NCBI RefSeq assembly: GCF_002849655.1
Contig: NZ_PDNW01000002.1
Location: 310,001-374,000 of the forward strand
Length of the DNA: 64,000 nucleotides
Direction: 5' to 3'
Source: Pollutimonas subterranea
GTDB taxonomy: Bacteria; Pseudomonadota; Gammaproteobacteria; Burkholderiales; Burkholderiaceae_B
Shown piece by piece: positions 10,901 through 18,600 of this stretch. Position numbers and translations under genes: made by a program. A model generated the notes under the pieces. It searched no databases. It had not been told where the DNA came from and saw only the letters and a program-made list of their open reading frames with translations. Each line of letters opens with the position of its first letter. The first letter of the stretch is position 1.

Positions 10901-11408
10901 ACTGATAAGCACTGGTAGGCCCCTGCAGCCGGCCCGCGAAAGTTACTTGGTCGAATTGCACCTTCAAGGGCGCCGAAACAGTGACGTCGAGCTTGGGGCC
11001 GACCGCGCCGGAATCGTGCTTCTTGTCTTGAGCGCCCTTACCGAAGATATATACAAGGTTGCGCCCTGGCGGTAGCGCGAGGCCATTTTGGAATGCCGCG
11101 ATCCCGGCCGATGATGTTTTGACATTGGCCGTAATGGTGGCCGTTTTATCGTCTGACTTATGACTGAAGATCAAGCCATAGTGATTGACGCTGGACTTGG
11201 CATCAAGCAACAAGGAAGCATCGAATTCGGCCGTGACGTCAATCTCGGTATTCGCTTTGACTGACTTCCCGTCGATCTGCCATTGGTGGTTCGTGTCAGC
11301 CTCTGACGTTTCAAGCGTCACTGTTCCGGCCTGCACATTCAGCGACACACCCGAAATCAATAAAAAATATGACAGCAAGCGCGGAGGAAGGTTATTGATT
11401 CTTTTCAT
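4923..11408 (-). CDS. Giant autotransporter (type Va) with Gly-rich repeat passenger
   Basis: This is a 2161-residue surface protein. An N-terminal signal peptide ends near VQAG (about residue 28). The passenger (about 30-1860) carries about 16 copies of a motif of the form A-Q-S-I-G-G-G-G-G-x-G-G, each preceded by a short beta-strand segment, which is typical of right-handed beta-helix adhesin-like passengers. The last 295 residues form an autotransporter beta-barrel ending in the terminal Phe of LTYRF, the usual BAM signal. Two Cys pairs are visible, one just before the barrel (SCPMF, GCVWARAS). I chose the ATG at 11408 over the TTG at 11414. Adhesion or biofilm roles are family inference; no protease triad was recognised. 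Confidence 0.92.
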   Translation of the reverse strand: MKRINNLPPRLLSYFLLISGVSLNVQAGTVTLETSEADTNHQWQIDGKSVKANTEIDVTAEFDASLLLDAKSSVNHYGLIFSHKSDDKTATITANVKTSSAGIAAFQNGLALPPGRNLVYIFGKGAQDKKHDSGAVGPKLDVTVSAPLKVQFDQVTFAGRLQGPTSAYQFRSGGADGWTEGDHLRQAANGSALVVNLQTASGTGLIASGGLAKGSSSLPWRAGAALLNAVSKGGDGYTSQTTDSMGQRVDLSGAGAFGGNVKVTVGKGATLQLGSESDPLTTRADSPVVGVLALSQGGMGGHGDGHMADNGKGGEVDLSFNGALTGNAPYTMGIVAASVGAASEDPSNTQKWLGVSGGGSNVDVQLQAGTIDLASTNVIGLVATSTADNPLGKGDSKPVIHGDPNSYRDVSVSLDANSRITVGNITDKATATDTTIGILANSSVAWNQHPFGGTTPGTQTSPGKAGNITVTNQGTVTASGSQAIGILAQSIAGDGASISGGIFPFVGGSGNVGGTAGNISYVGDGGKITATGDGAIGLHMQSIAGGGGNGGNAAGLFVAVGGKGGAGGTAGTLSLSQKNGGTIITTGDYAQGVLMQSIGGGGGNGGYAKAFSLGTVVTGTVGGSGGPGGTGGDVFLGGLNDAGTDQTGTITTSGQHAHGIVVQTMGSGGGKGGAAHSYDAGTGITVSLAVGGSGGKGANGGDIRGAGGAASGSSIGDVVTTGHDAFGMALQSIGGGGGMGGASTAAAFSALSIPEMPNVTISMSLGGSGGIGGDGGNIDFDLVNDMQTQGASSTGFVMQSIGGGGGIGGDATAGSGSFLANSEFALNTAVAVGGTGGAGGKGGKVRLGLSGTQTTRGHNANAVLVQSIGGGGGMGGVGNAATVVAVPLEEANYSVALGVGGEGGKGAGGGDVTVASRSASVIRTLGSGASGITAQSIGGGGGIAGDAGTQGVGGKLKTQIAAGGDGGSGNNGGKVTVNYSGQISTGGRYQVQYENTSGGTSLTTPIAVGGGSHGIVAQSIGGGGGKAGNADPSKALLPDLAEIIIDDANKLMDAKGTIMWLASRVVNWEKKEHEFPKALSVGVGVGGTGGAGGNGGEVDVSIGKNTTILTQGHRSYGIFAQSVGGGGGEAGSAAGDALVDADIDLSPLTGADFDLAVNVGGKGGTAGNGGNVRVDTSSFGGTASDNFIATSGYGSHAVFMQSVGGGGGVAHEGSIFGLGGKLAGADVPAVTLGSIDASKASSGDGGSIYFGTTNFSVSTVSQVQTAGDDAAAIFAQSIGGGGGVASVGCTNSGRASGSLGASACHTNAGTADSDTPPGEHIPSKFLNGQQLFHLELAGDGKGNGGAITLDPGAGTYATTGDRSPVILAQSIGSGGGYMTADMANLAYATIAGSAKPGGSGGDINIGVSGMDITAAGHGSWGILAQSIGSGGGVVGDLSADLLYVPDVNVASSRKSGTHGGDISVSVTSGSSIIVGQGKEGEDIVNAHAIVAQSLGSSGGIVAAQEFANETMTDRALRFEASNMIDGYGGGISIATSPNTIVETRAIGGVAILAQSGGSYANHDKNGIDISIEGEVIGGRTATNPRTNRKVNGVGVMVSGGGVEKSGFENTITVTKAGSITTHGGAGSGYAIQADYGVTNVDNSGAITGSIDLGSTPGNVTNKATGILNAGASYRIDGSSLDNYGVLNVGLIDTVGTTTIDGRLNQYDSGRTVITVDAANVGATHDALAIKGVANLGGIVEAHAISLLPTDHAIIEASALNFTGAIKQSLLFSWKHQLDGNRLSITPIANFRPAGLGLSETADSLVSYLERGWNRADRGKARLFGYLNHVNGSGHYQYTLDQLGGQHLHAQPQQMLASAYNSFSDGMSCPMFHTPAVRVNGTGCVWARASGNLTDQSANGHNLGYESEGGGLRLGVQRQLDNQWTFGATFGANLNRLSSDGFTSKGEVFDASVSLKRQIGNWSITGALAAAHGTFRNDRRPQLGGVGDALGLNTTYSSQSKMTMVGARVRTAYDINLEDSYLRPYLDLDVMHNRSPAFSESGAGPLGLNMSSVSNTNVAITPMMELGTRYDPSGNTSLRVYASTGVSFLPNNRRTSQNSFIGAINSTGTFNVTTEAPSIVGRLNLGVHMFNKDGLDLNAEYGLQAGSSYRSQNISARLTYRF
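6720..9965 (-). repeat. Glycine-rich repeat array inside the autotransporter passenger
   Basis: About 16 degenerate repeats of roughly 60-100 codons share a core reading AQSIGGGGGxGG on the minus strand, seen on the plus strand as runs such as ccgccgccgccgat. Units toward the C-terminal end of the passenger decay to QSIGSGGG, QSLGSSGG and finally QSGGSYAN. This gives local high GC and a strong strand bias. It is protein-level repetition, not a CRISPR or satellite. Confidence 0.85.
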
Positions 11409-11715
11409 CGACAATTCCGGAGGTGATGACGGAATCGCGGAGCTATTTCACAATTGACGCGTCAACAAGATCGCCGGAGTTTTTCATGAAGCGTCGATTC
11501 TGGTCAGTCTCAAATTTCTCAATCGTCTCATTGAGAGCTTCGCGGAGCGCTGCCGAGCTCGATGAAATTGCCGTACTCTCGTCTCAGAAACCGATTAAAA
11601 GAAAGTCAACATCGGTGCTCTATGGCTTCCAATCTTTCCTCGCGCCGGATATAGTGAACGTTGCCGGTCTCCGCAGGAGTCCACTGCGGATTGCCAAAAA
11701 TCGTCAACGATATCC
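11409..11715. promoter_or_regulatory. Divergent intergenic region with two palindromes
   Basis: This 307-bp gap separates the start of the autotransporter (leftward) from the start of the hydrolase (rightward). It holds a perfect 12-bp palindrome TTGACGCGTCAA at 11454-11465, and an inverted repeat TCTCAAT-N6-ATTGAGA at 11517-11536. Both are the right size for dimeric regulator operators. I see no gene, RNA or convincing sigma70 pair in the rest of the gap. Confidence 0.4.
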
Positions 11716-12735
11716 ATGGTGGCCACTATGAAAATTCCCGTCACATCAGGGGCATCGTCATCGGCGCGGCGCACGCTGTCTATCATTGTCCTCGCTACGT
11801 CGGCTGCTTTATTGCCTGCCGCCAGCTTTGCCGAAGTTCCCGGCAAGTCAGTGAAACAGGTTCCTGGCTACTACCACATGTCGCTGGGCGACTTTCAGGT
11901 GACGGCGCTGTATGACGGCGCCATTTCGCTCACAACATCGCTTCTGAAGGGCATCAGCGACAGCGAAACCCAGGCCATGTTGGCGGACATGTTCGTTCCA
12001 GTGACGAAAGATGGCGTGCAAACTGCAGTCAATGGCTACCTGGTCAATACGGGCAAAGACCTGATTCTCGTGGATGCGGGTGCAGCAACGTGTTTTGGAC
12101 CGACACTGGGTGGGCTTGGCAATCACCTGAAGTCCGCAGGATATGAAACGACGCAAGTCAGCAAGGTGTTCCTGACTCATCTGCATGGTGACCATTCTTG
12201 CGGGATCACTGCCGATGGCAAGATGGTTTTCCCGAACGCAACGGTGTATGTAACCAAGGGCGAAGCCGATTATTGGCTGAACAAGGAAACGGCCGCACAA
12301 GCGCCAAAAGAAGCACAGCCTTTTTTCCAGGCAGCCCAAGAGGCCGTGGCACCCTATGAGACTGCCGGGAAGCTGAAGCAATTTGTGGCAGGCGACGCTT
12401 TGGCCGACGGCGTGACATCGGTTCCATTGGCAGGCCATACACCCGGCCATGAAGGGTATATGTTTTCGTCCAAGGGACAGCAATTGCTGGTATGGGGCGA
12501 CATCGTCCATAGCCATGCAGTGCAGTTTGCAAATCCTGCCGTGTCTCTCGATTTCGATACCGATAAAAAACAGGCCGTTGCCACACGCGAGAAAGTTTTT
12601 GCCCGTGCCGCGAAAGAGAAATTCTGGATCGGGGGTGCGCATCTGCCTTTCCCCGGCATCGGGCATGTCAAGGAGCAAGAATCCGGCTATCGGTGGATTG
12701 CGGTTGAATACTCGCCGTTGCCCGCAGGAAATTAA
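11716..12735 (+). CDS. Exported metallo-beta-lactamase-fold hydrolase
   Basis: This is a 339-residue MBL-fold enzyme with an N-terminal signal peptide (cleavage near SFAEV, about residue 42), so it is likely periplasmic. The zinc motif THLHGDHSCG is clear, with later ligand segments PLAGHTPGH and WGDIVHSHAVQF. The overall pattern resembles the lactonase or methyl-parathion-hydrolase-like branch of the superfamily more than beta-lactamases. The substrate cannot be told from sequence. An internal ATG at 11728 is an equally good start. It is divergent from the giant autotransporter and 4 bp from the HigA remnant. Confidence 0.85.
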   Translation: MVATMKIPVTSGASSSARRTLSIIVLATSAALLPAASFAEVPGKSVKQVPGYYHMSLGDFQVTALYDGAISLTTSLLKGISDSETQAMLADMFVPVTKDGVQTAVNGYLVNTGKDLILVDAGAATCFGPTLGGLGNHLKSAGYETTQVSKVFLTHLHGDHSCGITADGKMVFPNATVYVTKGEADYWLNKETAAQAPKEAQPFFQAAQEAVAPYETAGKLKQFVAGDALADGVTSVPLAGHTPGHEGYMFSSKGQQLLVWGDIVHSHAVQFANPAVSLDFDTDKKQAVATREKVFARAAKEKFWIGGAHLPFPGIGHVKEQESGYRWIAVEYSPLPAGN

Positions 12736-12739
12736 GGGC

Positions 12740-12934
12740 ATGCGTCCGATCCATCCGGGCGAAATTCTGCGTGAAGAATATCTCGCGCCGCTGGGGATGA
12801 GTGTCAACACTCTATCCATTATGCTCCACGTTCCCGCCACCCGCATGAACGAGATAGTTCGTGGACGCCGCAGCATCACCCCTGATACCGCATTGCGGCT
12901 GGCCGAAGAGATTCGACCGCTGCAACGCGCGTAA
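12740..12934 (+). pseudogene. HigA-family antitoxin remnant (XRE HTH), internally shortened
   Basis: The 64-residue reading frame starts with the HigA signature RPIHPGEILREE and an XRE-type HTH ending in EIVRGRRSIT. Family members are usually about 95-100 residues. Here the segment after LRLA, which normally continues into the FWLNLQ region, is missing and the frame passes straight to EEIRPLQRA, which resembles the normal C-terminus. This suggests an in-frame internal deletion. No higB toxin gene is next to it. It starts 4 bp after the hydrolase stop and ends 24 bp from the tRNA-Arg 3' end. It may still be translated. Confidence 0.7.
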
Positions 12935-12958
12935 TCTGCGTCTATCCAGATAAACACT

Positions 12959-13035
12959 TGGCGCGGCAGGAGGGGCTCGAACCCCCGACCCCGGGCTTAG
13001 AAGGCCCGTGCTCTATCCAGCTGAGCTACTGCCGC
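12959..13035 (-). tRNA. tRNA-Arg (anticodon UCU)
   Basis: The minus strand folds as a 77-nt cloverleaf with acceptor GCGGCAG/CTGCCGC, D-arm GCTCAGCTGGATAGAGC, a seven-base anticodon loop CTTCTAA giving anticodon TCT, T-arm GGGGGTTCGAGCCCC, and an encoded CCA at 12959-12961. Its 3' end faces the accessory region to the left, an orientation often used by integrating elements. Confidence 0.96.
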
Positions 13036-13238
13036 ATTATCCAACTTGGAGCGCGCATTTTAGCGCGTCGAGCGGGAAAGAAGAAAAACGTCATATATCT
13101 GGCACTTACGCGAACGAAATGCCGATATCAATCGCACCCAAGTACCCATTTCGCCACATACTTACAATAGGTAGCGTAAAGAACGAGCCTCAATGCTACA
13201 GTTTCCGGCGTATCAATAAGAATCCAAATGAAGCATTT

Positions 13239-14546
13239 ATGACGTATACCTGCACACCACTGAAACACTGCGTTCAAGTCATGGCCCTAGTCAGCAGCGC
13301 ACTCCTCGCCTCGCCGGCCAGCGCCGGTATCAGCTACAAGCTGGACCGCCCCCAAGCCCTCCCCGGTGAAACCGTAACTATCAGCGGCCTGCTGTTCAAT
13401 GATACCGCCAGCGCCATTACGTGGAACGCCCCCAAGCAACTGGTCATTCAATGGCGCGATCAGGAAGGCAAGGCGATACGCAGCCTGGCATATCTTGCCC
13501 AAGGCAGCGAACAAGCCAATATACCGGTCAATAATTTTGTAAAGTTCAGTTGGCGCGCCGTGGTGCCTACGGGCGTGCGCGGCCTGCAGGCGGTCAACAT
13601 CGAAGGCGAGCCCACGCTGCTTGCGTTGGACACCAGTCCGCTCAAGAACAGCACCATTTCAGGCACCCCAGCAACCGGACCGGTGGTTGACGCCGGCGCG
13701 GCAACGGGGCTACAGCAAAACGACCCTGCACTGCCCGAGAACGTGGTGGCCGCCACGGGCGCGCCCATCTCCCAGGGGCCGGCCGTTACGTCAACGCAGC
13801 AACTGACCACGCCGCCTTCGGGCTTCGCGCGATTCAGCAGCGCCATTTCCGCCTACGAGCCCATTTATTTTGACGTGGGCAATAAAGGCGGGCGAAATGC
13901 GCGTTACCAAGTTAGTTTCAAGTATCGTCTTTTCACGCCCAACGATCCCAATAATCCCAAGTTCGAAGATCATTTCTATCTTGGCTACACGCAAACAGCG
14001 CTGTGGGATCTGCATTCCGACTCGAATCCGTTTGTCGACACATCGTTCAAGCCCAGCCTTTTCTGGCAGAAAGATGCCTTGTGGCAGTCGCCCAGTAAAG
14101 ATATCTACCTGGGGCTGGCCAGCGGCGTCCAGCACGAGTCGAACGGCAAAAGCGAGGACGATTCGCGTTCATTGAACTTCGCCTACATCCAGCCCGAGTT
14201 CAGCTACCGTTTCGACGGCGGCAGCACGCTTACTTTCGCACCACGCGTCAAAACCTACTTCGCCGTCGGAGACAAAAATTCCGACTACAGTGATTATGCT
14301 GGCCACGTCGACTGGAAGTTGCGCTGGGCACAGGACAATGGCCTGGTATTGTCGGGCCTGTACCGTCAGGGGCACGAAGGCCGCAGCACGAGCCAGATCG
14401 AGGCAGCATGGCCTTTGAAGCGTACGTTCCTGAACATGAACGGCTACCTGCATGTGCAGTATTTCAAAGGCTACGGGGAAACGTTATTGGGCTATAACCA
14501 TAAAAGCGAGCCGCAGGTCCGCGTCGGAATTTCGCTGGTTCCATGA
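13239..14546 (+). CDS. pldA: Outer-membrane phospholipase A (PldA)
   Basis: The protein is an outer-membrane beta-barrel phospholipase A1/A2, Ca-dependent and active as a dimer in the known family. With the ATG at 13239 it has 435 residues, including a signal peptide ending near SAGIS (about 30) and an N-terminal extension of about 160 residues before the barrel. The catalytic motif VQHESNGK gives His299 and Ser301, and Asn313 in SRSLNFAY keeps the same 14-residue spacing as E. coli His142 to Asn156. The extended upstream frame runs across the tRNA gene and is not plausible as coding. No clear Shine-Dalgarno is seen. Confidence 0.92.
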   Translation: MTYTCTPLKHCVQVMALVSSALLASPASAGISYKLDRPQALPGETVTISGLLFNDTASAITWNAPKQLVIQWRDQEGKAIRSLAYLAQGSEQANIPVNNFVKFSWRAVVPTGVRGLQAVNIEGEPTLLALDTSPLKNSTISGTPATGPVVDAGAATGLQQNDPALPENVVAATGAPISQGPAVTSTQQLTTPPSGFARFSSAISAYEPIYFDVGNKGGRNARYQVSFKYRLFTPNDPNNPKFEDHFYLGYTQTALWDLHSDSNPFVDTSFKPSLFWQKDALWQSPSKDIYLGLASGVQHESNGKSEDDSRSLNFAYIQPEFSYRFDGGSTLTFAPRVKTYFAVGDKNSDYSDYAGHVDWKLRWAQDNGLVLSGLYRQGHEGRSTSQIEAAWPLKRTFLNMNGYLHVQYFKGYGETLLGYNHKSEPQVRVGISLVP

Positions 14547-14552
14547 CGAACG

Positions 14553-14574
14553 GGCGCGCCGATACCGGTGCGCC
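14553..14574. terminator. Hairpin between convergent pldA and LysR gene
   Basis: GGCGCGCC and GGTGCGCC form an 8-bp stem with one G-U pair around a 6-nt loop, right after the pldA stop. No U-tract follows on either strand, so intrinsic termination is doubtful; it may mark a 3' end or act with Rho. Confidence 0.35.
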
Positions 14575-14577
14575 AGC

Positions 14578-15537
14578 TCAACGGCTCCGCAGCGCAGCCC
14601 TTTGAGTCGAGCCCGCTGCGGATATTCCGTTGTCACTGTCGCACGCGTGAATCAGGAATTGCCTGAACACGTCAACAAGACCGGCAGGCTGTCGCGTACT
14701 GGGCCACAGCAGCCCGACGTCCATGGGCGCAAGCGGATCGCTGATGGGGATGGCCATGATTTTCTTTCCCTCCAGCGACCATGGCCTATACACCAGGTCG
14801 GACAATATCGAGACGCCAAAGCCATAGGCGACGAGGCCGCGCAAGGCTTCCAGCGAACTGGTACGCATCGCTACGTTGAGCGCCGGGCTTGCGGCACCCC
14901 AATGCCGCATAGCCGCGGCTTCGGCATCGTCGACAGTCAGCAATATATAAGGACAACGTTCAATATCGGCCAGGCTGACGACGGCTTGCTTGGCAAGGGG
15001 ATGGCTGGCTGCCATCCATACGCGGCGGCGCGAACGAACCAGAAGATGATGCCCATAGCGCTGTGGGACGTCGATGTTCGACAACAGGCCAACGCCAAGG
15101 TCTATGGTTTCGTCGGCCAGCGCTTGTTCCAGCGTAGGCCTGTCCATATCGACCAGGTCAATCTCGACTTGCGGGTAGCTGCGCTTGAAACGGCTGAGCA
15201 AGTCCGGCAGGAAGTAGCCTAGAACAGTGTAGGTGGCTGCCAGGCGTATGGTTCCAGTCGCCGTCTGGGGAAGCAGGCTGGCATGGCGCATGGCGTCGTT
15301 GACCGAGTCCATGACATGTCGCGCGTGGTGGAAAAACACTTGCCCTTCGGCGGTCAATACCACACCATGGGGTAGTCGATCGAACAGACGCACCTTCAGT
15401 TGTTGTTCAAGGCTTTGTACGGCGCTGGTAATGGCGGACTGCGACACATGCTCGGAAACCGCAGCGGCGGAAAACTGCCCCGACGTGGCGGCGGCAATAA
15501 AGTAGCGGAACTGCCGTAGCGTGACCTCGTCCTTCAT
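14578..15537 (-). CDS. LysR-family transcriptional regulator
   Basis: This 319-residue regulator has an N-terminal winged HTH (LRQFRYFIAAATSGQFSAAA, residues 6-60) and a periplasmic-binding-like effector domain (about 95-295). The start at the ATG at 15537 is preferred over an upstream in-frame TTG at 15549. It is transcribed away from the indolepyruvate oxidoreductase gene across a 98-bp gap, the usual layout for a LysR protein controlling its neighbour. An aromatic keto acid or related compound would be a reasonable effector, but that is inference. Confidence 0.92.
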   Translation of the reverse strand: MKDEVTLRQFRYFIAAATSGQFSAAAVSEHVSQSAITSAVQSLEQQLKVRLFDRLPHGVVLTAEGQVFFHHARHVMDSVNDAMRHASLLPQTATGTIRLAATYTVLGYFLPDLLSRFKRSYPQVEIDLVDMDRPTLEQALADETIDLGVGLLSNIDVPQRYGHHLLVRSRRRVWMAASHPLAKQAVVSLADIERCPYILLTVDDAEAAAMRHWGAASPALNVAMRTSSLEALRGLVAYGFGVSILSDLVYRPWSLEGKKIMAIPISDPLAPMDVGLLWPSTRQPAGLVDVFRQFLIHACDSDNGISAAGSTQRAALRSR

Positions 15538-15635
15538 CTGTTTTTCCAATACCTGTTAGCTGAAAAATTGATTTTACGATAGCACGATAAGTCCATACAC
15601 TGGGAATACAGAAAATTCCTACAGGAGACAGCCCG
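15538..15635. promoter_or_regulatory. LysR/oxidoreductase divergent promoter region
   Basis: The gap contains AAAAT-TG-ATTTT at 15564-15575, a direct repeat ACGATA at 15576 and 15584, and GGAAT-N7-ATTCC at 15603-15619. Any of these could be the LysR operator. An AGGAG ribosome site at about 15622 serves the oxidoreductase ATG at 15636. Confidence 0.35.
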
Positions 15636-18600
15636 ATGAACGCTCCCCTTGATCCGGCGGTGCTATCGGCACTGGCCGCGGTATCCCTAGACGACAAGTA
15701 CACGCTGGAACATGGCCGCGCCTACATGAGCGGTACGCAGGCCCTGGTACGCCTGCCCATGCTGCAAAAGGCGCGCGACCGGCTTGCCGGCCTGAACACG
15801 GCGGGCTTCATCTCGGGCTATCGGGGGTCTCCGCTGGGCGCGCTGGATCAGGCCTTATGGAAAGCAAAGACACACCTGGCCGACAACGATGTCGTCTTCC
15901 AGCCAGGGCTGAATGAAGACCTGGCCGCCACCTCGGTATGGGGAAGCCAGCAGGTCACCCTTTATCCCGATGCCACGCGCGACGGCATATTTGGCATGTG
16001 GTACGGCAAGGGCCCGGGCGTGGATCGCTCCATGGACGTCTTCAAGCACGCGAACTCGGCGGGCACCGCGCGCCATGGCGGGGTCCTGGTTCTGGCGGGC
16101 GATGACCATGGCGCCAAATCGTCCACCGTCGCACATCAATCGGAACACGCCTTCCAGGCCGCAGGCATACCCGTCCTGTATCCCTCCAATGTCCAGGAAT
16201 ACCTGGATTACGGTTTGCACGGTTGGGCCATGAGCCGCTACTCCGGCCTTTGGGTGGCCATGAAGTGCGTCACCGAGGTCGTCGAATCAACAGCATCGGT
16301 CGACATTGACCCTGACCGCGCGCGCATTATCATCCCCGACGATTTCTTGCTGCCGCCGGACGGCCTGAGCATACGGTGGCCCGACCCGCCATTGGTTCAG
16401 GAAGCACGGCTGATCGACTACAAGTGGTATGCAGCCATCGCCTACACGCGCGCCAACAAGCTGAATCGTATCGTTATCGATTCGCCTCGCGCACGCTTTG
16501 GGATCATGACGGCCGGCAAGGCGTACCTGGATACGCGCCAGGCGCTGGCCGATCTCGGACTGGACGAATCAACCTGTGCCCGCATCGGCATTCGACTAAT
16601 GAAAGTCGGCTGCGTCTGGCCGCTGAACGCCCAGGATGCGCGTGAATTCGCAACGGGACTGGAAGAAATACTGGTCGTTGAAGAAAAGCGCCAGATACTC
16701 GAATACGCGCTGAAAGAAGAACTCTATAACTGGCGCGACGATGTCCGGCCAAGGGTTTTCGGCAAGTTCGATGAAAAAGACAATGCAGGCGGAGAATGGT
16801 CGGTTCCACGCGGCCACTGGCTATTGCCGGCCGCCGCCGAGCTGTCTCCCGCCCTGATCGCAAGGGCCATTGCCCGCCGACTCGAGAAAGCCGACCTCCC
16901 CGCCGAGGTGCAAAGCCGGATCGCCGCCCGCATTGCCATCATCGATGCCAAGGATCGCGAGCTGCGCAAACCCGTCATCACGACCGAACGCAAGCCGTGG
17001 TTCTGTTCGGGCTGTCCGCATAATACGTCGACCAACGTGCCCGACGGTTCGCGGGCGCTCGCCGGCATAGGCTGTCATTACATGTCCATCTGGATGGACC
17101 GCAAAACCGAGACCTTCAGCCACATGGGCGGTGAAGGCGTGGCGTGGATAGGCCAGAGATCGTTCACCAAGGAAAAGCATGTATTTGCCAACCTTGGCGA
17201 TGGCACCTACTTCCATTCCGGCGTGCTTGCGATTCGCGCTTCGATCGCAGCAAACTCCAATATCACCTACAAGATCTTGTACAACGATGCGGTAGCCATG
17301 ACGGGCGGCCAGCCGGTCGACGGCATCCTGAAGGTCACTGACGTCATCGCGCAGGTTCACGCCGAAGGCGCAAAGAAAGTGGTGGTGGTCACCGACGAGC
17401 CCGAAAAGTATAAAGGCGTATCGCTGACCGGCAATCCGCCTGTTTATCATCGCGACGAACTCGACCGCGTACAGCGCGAATTGCGTGAAATTGAAGGCAC
17501 CACCGTACTGGTCTATGACCAAACCTGTGCCACCGAGAAAAGACGTCGCCGCAAACGCGGCGCTTATCCCGACCCCGCGCGCCGCGTGTTCATCAATGAT
17601 GCAGTCTGCGAAGGCTGCGGCGACTGCTCGGTGAAATCCAATTGCCTGTCGGTCGAGCCGCTGAACACGCCGGTGGGCGTGAAGCGCAAGATCAACCAGT
17701 CGTCCTGCAATAAAGACTACTCCTGCGTAAACGGTTTCTGCCCCAGCTTTATCACTGCCGAAGGCGCTCAGGTCAAAAAGCCGGCGCCGCAACAGGCATC
17801 ATCCGGCGCGCAGGCCGCACTTGTTACGGGTCTACCCTTGCCCGTGCTGCCCGCCATTCAAAACAGCTACGGCATACTCGTTACCGGCATAGGCGGGACG
17901 GGCGTAGTTACCATAGGCGGCCTGCTGGGCATGGCGGCACACCTGGAAAAAAAGGGCGTCACCGTACTCGACATGGCGGGACTTGCGCAGAAAGGCGGCG
18001 CTGTATTGAGCCATGTTCAAATTGCCGCGCAACCCGCCGACCTGCATGCCACGCGCATTGCCACCGGCGAGGCCCAGCTGATCATTGGCTGCGATGCCAT
18101 CGTGACAACCTCGGCGGATGTATTGTCCAGGGCCCAGAAAGATGTGACGCATGCCGCGGTGAACAGCGCTCCCATCCCAACCGCGGACATTATCCACAAC
18201 GCAAAGTGGCAATACCCCGACGTGGCGGCCACCAACGACCTCACCGAAGCGATCGGCAAGGATTGCGAGTTCCTCGACGCCAACGCCCTGGCCATCAAGC
18301 TGCTGGGCGACGCGATCTATGCGAATCCGCTGCTGCTGGGCTATGCATGGCAGAAAGGCTGGATACCGTTGTCGTATGAAAGCCTGTTGGGCGCCATCAA
18401 CCTCAACGGCGTAATGGTGGAAAAGAACCTGGCGGCCTTCGAGTGGGGTCGCGCCGCTGCCCATCATGGTGCCCAGGCCATTGCGCCTGAACTGGCCGAC
18501 AAGAAAGTGGCGGCCACCGTCATCGCCATGCCGGAAACGCTGGACAGCATCCTGCAACGCAACACGCAGTGGCTCACGCAGTATCAGAATGCCGCCTACG

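Noticed and set aside
12740-12934. A working HigBA toxin-antitoxin pair
   Set aside because: Only a shortened antitoxin is present and no toxin frame lies on either side.
11848-12957. Minus-strand frame of 369 codons
   Set aside because: It is antisense to the MBL hydrolase with its intact HLHGDH motif.
13008-13238. N-terminal extension of PldA
   Set aside because: The extended frame runs through the tRNA-Arg gene and has no signal peptide at its start; the ATG at 13239 gives one.
14452-15222. Plus-strand frame of 256 codons opposite the LysR gene
   Set aside because: It is a shadow of the LysR effector domain, and the LysR HTH and start are convincing.
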